This document shows, piece by piece, positions 1 through 5,274 of a stretch of 5,274 nucleotides of DNA. This stretch comes from Clostridiales bacterium. Its GTDB lineage: Bacteria > Bacillota > Clostridia > Lachnospirales > CAG-274. The notes beneath the pieces were generated by a model. The model was not told the origin of the DNA. It saw only the letters and a program-made list of their open reading frames with translations, and did no database searches. The first letter of the stretch is position 1. Every line of letters starts with the position of its first letter. Position numbers and translations under genes: made by a program. The stretch lies in assembly GCA_021203425.1 (NCBI GenBank), contig JAJQBF010000275.1, positions 1 through 5,274 on the forward strand. The letters run 5' to 3'.

Positions 1-516
1 AGTTTACAGGTAAATCCACGAAACTACAATAGGGAGGTCACTTCATATTATCGCGGAATAGGCTTTTTAAGCTCAAGCATTCTGGCAAGCGAAAAAACAG
101 CTTGGATAGGCGTTTTAATCGTCGGAGTTTGGCAGGCTGTGGCTATGAACACAATTATTTACATTTCAGGTTTACAGACGATACCAACAGAGATTTACGA
201 AGCAAGCTCTATTGACGGTTCCGGCAGATGGAATACATTCCGCAGGCTGACCCTTCCTCTTATGGCGCCTTTTATTTCAATAAATCTTATATTAAGCACA
301 AAAAATATGCTTATGGTATTCGACCAGATTATGTCATTGACAAAGGGCGGCTCGGCTCAGAGTACGGAGTCTATTTCTTACCTTATTTACAACAACGGTA
401 TGTCCGGCGGTCAATTCGGCTTTCAAAGTGCAAATGCGGTAATATTCTTTATAGTTATTGTGGCAATTTCCGTAATACAGATGGTGATTTCGGGAAGAAA
501 GGAGGAGCAGTTATGA
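1..516 (+). CDS. msmF: Sugar ABC transporter permease, MsmF type (5' end outside window)
   Basis: This is the C-terminal part of an inner-membrane permease of a carbohydrate ABC importer (CUT1 class, MalF/MsmF branch). The frame is open from base 1 and gives 171 residues before the TGA at 514-516; family members are about 290 residues, so roughly the first 40% is missing. The first ATG inside the window (139) is not the true start, because conserved sequence precedes it. Membrane-spanning stretches lie at about residues 34-57, 91-107 and 146-165 of the visible part. The cytoplasmic EAA loop that docks on the ATPase is at residues 64-90, with E67-A68, I71-D72-G73, F80 and L85-P86. The phrase VFDQIMSLTKGGSAQSTES matches the family's conserved lTgGGp..sT segment. 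The stop overlaps the msmG start as ATGA, so the two permeases are probably made in a coupled way. The sugar (raffinose, melibiose or sucrose) is inferred from the downstream enzymes. Function is confident; the exact substrate is less so. Confidence 0.93.
   Translation, partial: SLQVNPRNYNREVTSYYRGIGFLSSSILASEKTAWIGVLIVGVWQAVAMNTIIYISGLQTIPTEIYEASSIDGSGRWNTFRRLTLPLMAPFISINLILSTKNMLMVFDQIMSLTKGGSAQSTESISYLIYNNGMSGGQFGFQSANAVIFFIVIVAISVIQMVISGRKEEQL
500..505 (+). promoter_or_regulatory. Ribosome binding site of msmG
   Basis: AGGAGG lies 7 bases before the ATG at 513, inside the end of msmF. It is a perfect Shine-Dalgarno core and fixes the msmG start at 513; the reading frame itself is open much further upstream, from 228, but that extension only shadows msmF. 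Confidence 0.9.
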
Positions 517-1406
517 CAAATATTGTAAAATCGGCAAAAATAAAGCTTGCCTCTAAAGAAAAAGAAAATAATAAAATATCAAAAAGCGGCTTAGTCATAA
601 CGATTCTTCTTATTATAGGCTGTATATCGATTCTTCTGCCCTTATATATGACTGTTGTAATAGCCCTTAAGTCTCCGGCTGAAATGACAAACGATGTCAG
701 AGGGGCTTTAACTCTTCCCTCGCACTTAAGTCTTTCAAACTTTGCCGAGGCTATGGAAATAACCAACTTTTGGCATTCTCTTGCAAACAGCGTTATAATA
801 ACCGGTGCTTCAATTGCCCTGTCACTTATTATTCACTCTATGGCAGGCTATGCCATAGGCAGAAGTATGGCTAAGAAAAAGAGATTTCGCCTGATTTATT
901 TCTATATTGTCAGCGGAATGTTTGTTCCCGTTGCTATTCTTATGATGCCTCTTGTTAAGGAAACCGCATCACTGGGGCTTGACAATATGGTTGGGGTTAT
1001 ACTTCTTTACACTGTTTTCTATATGCCTATGAATGTTATGCTTTACTGCGGCTATTTGAAAAACATACCCCTTCAAATCGAAGAAACGGCAAACATCGAC
1101 GGAGCTTCTGTCCGGAAAACCTATTGGACAATAATTTTTCCTATGATGAAGCCAATGCACGCCACAGTTGCCATACTTACGGCACTGGGCACATGGAATG
1201 ATGTTATGACACCTCTTGTTATTATGTCGGGAACGGAAAACACAACTCTGCCTTTGGCACAGCTTAACTTCCAAACACAGTTCGGAACAAATTATAATCT
1301 GGCCTTTGCCTCTTATCTGCTGGCTTTAATACCTATTTTGATTTTCTATATTATCTGTCAGAAGCAGATTATAGGCGGCATATCAAACGGCGCAGTGGAA
1401 GGATGA
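513..1406 (+). CDS. msmG: Sugar ABC transporter permease, MsmG type
   Basis: This is the second inner-membrane permease of the CUT1 importer (MalG/MsmG branch), partner of the MsmF-type protein just upstream. It has 297 residues, a normal full length. A basic N-terminal tail is followed by hydrophobic segments at about residues 26-50, 88-114, 128-148, 157-179, 216-237 and 265-283, fitting the usual six helices. The EAA loop for ATPase contact is at about 190-210: E190-E191-T192, I195-D196-G197-A198 and F209-P210. Family hallmarks near the C terminus are TWND (227-230), the TLPLAQLNFQ segment (245-254), the FASYL segment, and the closing GGISNGAVEG, close to the common G-I-x-x-G-A-V-K-G ending. 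The start follows from a perfect AGGAGG and from the ATGA overlap with msmF. Its own stop overlaps another ATG at 1403, but the gtfA start is more likely 1412. No lesion is visible. The missing binding protein and ATPase are presumably encoded upstream or elsewhere; S. mutans-type systems often share one ATPase, MsmK. Confidence 0.95.
   Translation: MTNIVKSAKIKLASKEKENNKISKSGLVITILLIIGCISILLPLYMTVVIALKSPAEMTNDVRGALTLPSHLSLSNFAEAMEITNFWHSLANSVIITGASIALSLIIHSMAGYAIGRSMAKKKRFRLIYFYIVSGMFVPVAILMMPLVKETASLGLDNMVGVILLYTVFYMPMNVMLYCGYLKNIPLQIEETANIDGASVRKTYWTIIFPMMKPMHATVAILTALGTWNDVMTPLVIMSGTENTTLPLAQLNFQTQFGTNYNLAFASYLLALIPILIFYIICQKQIIGGISNGAVEG
1397..1403 (+). promoter_or_regulatory. Ribosome binding site of gtfA
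   Basis: GGAAGGA sits 8 bases before the ATG at 1412 and decides between two in-frame starts. The alternative ATG at 1403 overlaps this site and has no well-spaced site of its own. Starting at 1412 also aligns the N terminus residue for residue with what I recall of S. mutans GtfA, with the MLITYAD motif beginning at residue 8 in both. Confidence 0.75.
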
Positions 1407-1411
1407 TTTTT

Positions 1412-2821
1412 ATGAAGCTTCAAAATAAAATTATGCTTATAACCTATGCAGACAGCATGGGCAAAAACATTAAAGAACTCCATAGCATTTTAAACAAACA
1501 CTACGGCAAAGCCATCGGCGGTGTACATGTTATTCCCTTTTTCCCCTCATTGGCAGACAGAGGCTTTGCCCCTATGTGTTATGATAGGGTTGACGAAGCC
1601 TTCGGCACTTAGGAAGACGTGGAAAGCTTGGGCAAGGATTACTATTTAATGTTTGACTTTATGGTAAACCATATTTCCGCAAAGTCCGAATATTTTAAAG
1701 ATTTTCTTAAAAATAAGGAAAATTCTCCCTATAAAGATTTTTTTATAACTTATAAGGATTTTTGGGAGAACGGCGAGCCTACAGAGGAACAGGTAGACCT
1801 TATTTATAAAAGAAAGCCCAGAGCCCCTTATATCGAGGCTGAGTTTGCCGACGGAAGTAAGGAAAAGATTTGGTGTACATTCTGTGAGGAGCAGATTGAC
1901 CTTGATGTAACAAAGGAAAAAACAAAAGCATTTATTAATGATACAATAAAAAATCTATGCTCTCACGGGGCGGCAATAATAAGGCTTGATGCCTTTGCCT
2001 ATGCCGTAAAGAAGCCGAACACAAACTGTTTCTTTATAGAACCGGATATTTGGAACCTTTTGGGAGATATTGAAAAAGCCGCAAACAGCCGGGGTTCCGA
2101 AATTCTTCCCGAAATTCACGAACACTACACAATACCTATGAAAATATCTAAAAAGGGCTTTTGGGTTTATGACTTTGCTCTGCCTGCCCTTCTGCTTCAT
2201 GCCCTTTATAACCATACGGCAAAGTATCTTAAAAACTGGTTTGATATGTGCCCTATGCATCAATTTACAACCCTTGACACCCATGACGGCATAGGTATTG
2301 TAGACATAAAGGACCTTCTTCCCGACGAAGAGCTTGAATTTGTAAAGGAACAGATGTATACTCTCGGCGCAAACGTCAAAAAAATATACAGCTCCGAAGC
2401 CTACAACAATCTTGATATTTATCAGGTAAATACAACCTATTATTCCGCCTTGGGAGAAAATGACGCTGCTTATTTATTGGCAAGGGCAATTCAGTTTTTT
2501 ACCCCGGGTATTCCGCAGGTTTATTATGTGGGAATGTTAGCCGGCAAAAATGACGTTGAGCTTATGGAAAAAACCAAAAACGGCAGAGACATAAACCGTC
2601 ATTATTACACAGTGGAGGAAATAGAAGCGGAACAAAACAGAGATGTTGTTAAAAGACTTAAAGAGCTTATGGAACTAAGAAACACACATCCGGCTTTCGG
2701 GCTTGAAGGCAGTCTGACCGTTGATTATCAGTATTCATGGCTTGAAATGACAAGAAGCTGCGGAGGAAGCAGCATAACGTTGTATGCAAACCTTGCGGAT
2801 TACAGCTTTACTATAAAATAA
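1412..2821 (+). pseudogene. gtfA: Sucrose phosphorylase interrupted by an in-frame TAG at codon 67
   Basis: GtfA is a cytoplasmic GH13 subfamily 18 enzyme that converts sucrose and phosphate into glucose 1-phosphate and fructose. Read through the stop, the frame spans 469 codons; S. mutans GtfA has about 480 residues and is similar along the whole length. Visible motifs are MLITYADSMGKN near the N terminus, FFPSLADRGFAP, MVNHIS, and the segment EEQIDLDVTK. The catalytic residues are present: nucleophile D193 in IRLDAFAYAVK, acid/base E234 in ILPEIHEHYT, and D292 in LDTHDGIG. NNLDIYQVN and GIPQVYYVGMLAGKND are also typical. The lesion is TAG at 1610-1612, in FGT-stop-EDV, where relatives have FGDWDDV, so one G-to-A change from TGG explains it. 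As written, translation gives 66 residues. A GTG at 1619 could restart translation but would drop the first barrel strands, and its AGGAAG is only 2 bases away, so a working product seems unlikely. Identity is near certain. Whether the stop is real, an assembly error, or read through is open. Confidence 0.9.
1610..1612 (+). other. In-frame amber codon replacing a conserved Trp in gtfA
   Basis: TAG lies in frame between ..DEAFGT and EDVESLG. The same frame continues for 402 sense codons after it, and the homologous position in S. mutans GtfA is Trp (FGDWDDV). A single transition from TGG accounts for it. The other stops in the window are TGA or TAA, so they neither support nor exclude a reassigned TAG. 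Confidence 0.85.
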
Positions 2822-2830
2822 ATAATAACT

Positions 2831-2836
2831 GAGGTG
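2831..2836 (+). promoter_or_regulatory. Ribosome binding site that fixes the aga start
   Basis: GAGGTG is followed after 5 bases by ACG GCA ATC TAT TTT at 2842, which would read M-A-I-Y-F if the first codon were ATG. No ATG lies at a suitable distance in any frame; the next in-frame ATG is at 2908, 71 bases downstream of the site. Confidence 0.75.
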
Positions 2837-2841
2837 AACCT

Positions 2842-2844
2842 ACG
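2842..2844 (+). other. ACG in place of the aga start codon
   Basis: The codon follows a well-placed GAGGTG and precedes A-I-Y-F-S-E-K, which matches the usual GH36 beginning M-A-I-x-F-x-E-K. ACG differs from ATG by one transition. ACG is used very rarely as a start in bacteria and inefficiently, so expression would be strongly reduced if this base is correct. Confidence 0.7.
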
Positions 2845-3435
2845 GCAATCTATTTTAGTGAAAAAGATAAATTTATAAGCATTAAGACAGAAAATACGGA
2901 ATATCAAATGAAGATTGACGATTACGGCGTTCTTCGTCATATTTGGTACAGCGAAAAGGTAAATACGGATATGTCATATCTTATAAAATACCCCGATGTG
3001 GGCTTTTCGGGAAATCCCTATGATGTTGGAAATGGCAGAACCTATTCTCTTGATACTTTACCCCTTGAATATGCCTGCGGAGGTATAGGGGATTTCAGAA
3101 TTTACGCCCTTTCCTTAATCCACAGCGACGGAAGTTCAGCCTTGGATCTGCGTTATAAAGGCTGTCGTATATACAAGGGAAAATATTCTATAGAGGGACT
3201 TCCTGCCGTTTATGCCGGTGAAAATGAAGCCGAAACACTTGGAATAACATTGCAGGACAACGCCTCGGAGGTTAAGGCTGTGCTTCGTTACGGCATTATT
3301 GAAAAATATGATATTATAACCCGAAATGTAAAGATTATAAACGGAGACAAGCCCGTAACCCTTCAAAAGGCAGCAAGTCTCTGTCTCGACATACCAAACG
3401 GCAATAGCTCGGAGTGGATTCACTTTCACGGCAGA

Positions 3436-3443
3436 CATATTCC
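3436..3443 (+). other. Site of the single-base loss (frameshift) in aga
   Basis: Up to CAT at 3436-3438 the conserved protein reads WIHFHGRH in the upstream frame. From TCC at 3441 it reads SERLPERRPLFHG in the frame one base back. GH36 relatives have GRH-A-M-E-R-N-x-E-R, so exactly one codon separates H and S, and only two of its bases (AT) remain. An ancestral CAT-ATT-TCC losing one T of a three-T run would explain it. There is no X-XXY-YYZ slippery heptamer at the site, which argues against programmed frameshifting. Confidence 0.85.
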
Positions 3444-5136
3444 GAGCGTCTGCCGGAAAGGCGTCCTCTTTTCCACGGCATACAGGAAAGCTCATCATCA
3501 AGAGGAACATCAAGCCATCAGCAAAACCCGTCCGTCATACTTTGCAGCCCCGACTGCAGCGAAACAAGCGGAAGCTGCATAGGCGTCTGTCTTGTTTACA
3601 GCGGCAGCTTTCAAACCCAAATTGAATATGACCAGCTTGACCAAACCCGTCTTGTAATGGGCATCAACCCAAATTTGTTTCAGTGGCGCTTAGAGCCTTA
3701 CGGCGAATTTGAAACACCGGAGGTTATACTTTCCTACAGCGGCAAAGGCTTTTCAAGGCTTTCCCATAATTTCCACAATATTATAAGAGAGCATATCTGC
3801 CGTGGAAAATATAAAACAGCCGAGCGTCCCGTCCTTATAAACAGTTGGGAGGCTGCCTACTTCGATTTCGATGAGGAAAAAATAATAAAAATCGCCGAAG
3901 CTGCCGCAGATATGGGGCTTGATATGCTTGTTCTTGATGACGGTTGGTTCGGAGAGAGGGACGACGATTGCTCCGGCTTGGGGGACTGGTTCGAAAATAA
4001 GAAGAAGCTGCCGGAAGGGCTTAAGGGGCTTGCGGAAAAAATTAAGGCTTTGGGTATGAGCTTCGGTCTGTGGATAGAGCCCGAAATGGTTTCCGAAAAC
4101 AGCCGGCTTTATGAAAATCACCCCGACCGGGCAATACAAGCTCCGAACAGAAAGCCCACAAGAGGCAGATTTCAGCTTGTTTTGGATATGTCGAGAAAAG
4201 ATGTTCAAGACTATCTTTTTGAAGCAATAAGCAATATTTTGAAAAATGCCGACATATCCTACATAAAATGGGACATGAACAGAAGTATTTGCGATCTCTA
4301 TTCTAGCGCACTTGAACCGGAAAAACAGGGAGAGCTTTCTCACAGATATGTTTTGGGGCTTTACTCCCTTCTTGAAAGGCTTACTTCTGCTTTTCCCGAT
4401 ATTTTGTGGGAGGGCTGCTGCGGCGGCGGCGGTCGGTTTGATGCCGGAATGTTATATTACTGCCCTCAAATTTGGTGCAGCGACGATACAGACGCCTACG
4501 AGAGAACAAAAATACAATACGGCACGTCCTTCTTCTATCCCGTCTCCGCTGTAGGCTCTCACGTTTCTGCCGTTCCCAATCACCAAACCGGAAGAACAGT
4601 CCCCCTTGAGTCAAGGGCAGTAACCACAATGGCAGGCAGCTTCGGCTATGAGCTTGACCCCGACACACTTTCGGAATATGAGAAGGCTCAGGTAAGAGAG
4701 TATGTAAAAAAATATAAGTCATACAGAAAGCTTATACATACAGGCAGATATTACAGACTGACAAACCCTCTTAAGGAAAATGCTGCTGTTTGGTCATTTG
4801 TTTCTGAAGATTCAGGAGAGGTTCTTATTCAGGGAATTATATTCAGAACAGAGCCCAATATGAAACAGAGAAATCTTAAGCTTTTAGACCTTGAAGAGGC
4901 AGCTGTTTATGTTAATGGAGAAACAGGCGAAGTCTGCAGCGGTTCGGCTCTTATGAATGGAGGAATTTTACTTCCCAAACCCCACGGAGATTATTTCCCG
5001 GTTGAAATATATCTAAGGAAATGCTGATTAGTTGGCTTATCGCATTTTTGCCGATGATTTTGATAAAAAGAAAATTATTTTAAGTATTGAATGCTTTGTA
5101 ATGTAAAGTTCAGATTTTCCGTCCAACAGGTTAATT

Positions 5137-5205
5137 AAAAGAATCCCTGTGAGAGCAGTTTCCGGAAATACAGTTTTGGAAATTTGCCGCAGGGGTTCTT
5201 TTTTT
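5137..5205 (+). terminator. Probable intrinsic terminator of the operon
   Basis: AAAAGAATCCCTG (5137-5149) pairs with CAGGGGTTCTTTT (5190-5202) in a 13-bp stem with one G-U pair, followed by a T run that ends at 5205. It lies 110 bases after the aga stop. The loop is long at 40 bases but can fold further, around TTTCCGGAAA at 5159-5168. On the minus strand the stem is followed by TTTTAATTAA, so it could also stop transcription coming from the right. Confidence 0.8.
5156..5185. repeat. Imperfect 15-base tandem repeat in the terminator loop
   Basis: CAGTTTCCGGAAATA (5156-5170) is followed directly by CAGTTTTGGAAATTT (5171-5185). The units match apart from one missing base and small changes at the ends. 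Each unit contains a partial TTTCC/GGAAA inverted repeat. It could be a chance duplication; no function is claimed. Confidence 0.5.
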
Positions 5206-5274
5206 CATTGTCTGCATTTTGGTCTGCACATTCACGTTTGCCGTCTGTCTGAAGCCGGATTTTGTTTTCTTCAA

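Larger units (their letters stand above)
2842..5027 (+). pseudogene. aga: GH36 alpha-galactosidase with a lost start codon and a -1 frameshift
   Basis: Aga is a cytoplasmic family GH36 alpha-galactosidase that removes terminal alpha-1,6-galactose from melibiose, raffinose and stachyose. Restoring ATG at 2842 and one base near 3439 gives 728 residues, typical for the family. Order: an N-terminal beta-sandwich domain (to about 330, with GFSGNPYDVGN, SLDTLP, GDFR and HFHGRH), a TIM barrel (about 330-645), and a C-terminal beta domain ending in ETGEVCSGSALMNGGILLP. Catalytic residues are nucleophile D478 in YIKWDMNRS and acid/base D548 in WCSDDTDA. W336, D366-D367 (LDDGWFG), W411 (LWIEPEMVS), K476 and C526 fall at the numbers I recall for Geobacillus AgaA, which supports the repair. 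As written, the first reading frame runs to the TAG before 3583, and the catalytic half lies in the other frame from about 3438. An internal ATG at 2908 would omit 22 residues and would still hit the frameshift. HPDR at 427-430 replaces the usual HPDW. It lies 20 bases after gtfA, clearly in the same operon. Identity is near certain; activity is doubtful. Confidence 0.9.
5028..5274. other. Intergenic region after the operon
   Basis: These 247 bases hold no gene I can support on either strand. The first about 110 bases are AT-rich without clear structure. A terminator-like hairpin follows, and the last about 70 bases show only a repeated TCTGCA. No promoter, tRNA, cre-like operator or insertion-sequence end is evident. 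Confidence 0.7.

Noticed and set aside
228..512. Upstream extension of the msmG reading frame, giving a 392-residue protein
   Set aside because: It overlaps msmF in another frame, its residues do not resemble a permease, and a perfect ribosome site plus family length put the start at 513.
1403..1411. Alternative gtfA start at 1403, overlapping the msmG stop as ATGA
   Set aside because: The GGAAGGA site runs into this ATG and so is spaced for 1412, and the N terminus aligns with S. mutans GtfA from 1412. It cannot be fully excluded; it would add only three residues.
1605..1660. Selenocysteine/pyrrolysine-type insertion or read-through signal after the gtfA TAG
   Set aside because: The replaced residue is Trp, the following context (GAA) is not a known read-through motif, and I see no stable hairpin just downstream.
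1619..2821. Separate shorter gtfA gene starting at GTG 1619
   Set aside because: It is the continuation of the interrupted gene, in the same frame as the upstream part. The putative ribosome site is only 2 bases away, and the product would lack the first strands of the barrel.
3414..3443. Programmed -1 frameshifting in aga
   Set aside because: There is no slippery heptamer or obvious downstream pseudoknot, GH36 enzymes are not known to use recoding, and one residue is missing from the alignment, as a deletion would leave.
3136..4722. Minus-strand ORFs opposite aga (3136-3513, 3753-4343, 4042-4227, 4381-4722), and similar ones opposite gtfA and msmG
   Set aside because: They lie opposite strongly conserved coding sequence, have no ribosome sites in an operon context, and their translations resemble no protein family.
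5021..5083. 20-codon ORF overlapping the aga stop, a short hydrophobic peptide with a basic tail
   Set aside because: AAGGA lies only 1 base before its ATG, it is very short, and an AT-rich spacer readily gives such peptides by chance.
5131..5274. Minus-strand open frame entering from the right edge (47 codons)
   Set aside because: It runs through the whole terminator hairpin and tandem repeat and has no recognisable protein character. A convergent gene would normally end before that hairpin.

Overview
The window is one plus-strand gene string for uptake and breakdown of sucrose and raffinose-family sugars, laid out like the Streptococcus mutans msm (multiple sugar metabolism) operon. Moderate-to-low GC, strong AGGAGG-type ribosome sites, ATGA stop/start overlaps and the protein families suggest a Bacillota anaerobe, most likely a gut-type Clostridia member. 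The species cannot be named from this sequence alone.

Layout: 1-516 is the 3' part of a sugar ABC transporter permease (MsmF type). 513-1406 is the complete second permease (MsmG type). 1412-2821 is sucrose phosphorylase (GtfA, GH13 subfamily 18). 2842-5027 is a GH36 alpha-galactosidase (Aga). 5028-5274 is non-coding and holds a strong hairpin with a T run that probably ends the operon. The solute-binding protein, ATPase and regulator are not in the window, and no promoter is visible.

Expected working: the two permeases form the membrane channel that imports raffinose, melibiose or sucrose. Aga removes galactose in the cytoplasm, turning raffinose into sucrose. GtfA then phosphorolyses sucrose to glucose 1-phosphate and fructose, keeping the energy of the glycosidic bond.

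The most notable point is that both enzyme genes are interrupted as written, although the rest of each looks well preserved. gtfA has an in-frame TAG exactly where the family has Trp (1610-1612). aga has ACG where its ATG start should be (2842-2844) and has lost one base near 3436-3443. Restoring that base gives a 728-residue enzyme whose catalytic residues fall at the same numbers I recall for Geobacillus AgaA. A fourth suspicious change is Trp to Arg in the aga HPDW motif (4128-4130). The permeases show no such damage in the part visible. This is either very recent decay of the pathway or errors in a low-coverage assembly; sequence alone cannot decide. I see no new biological system here.
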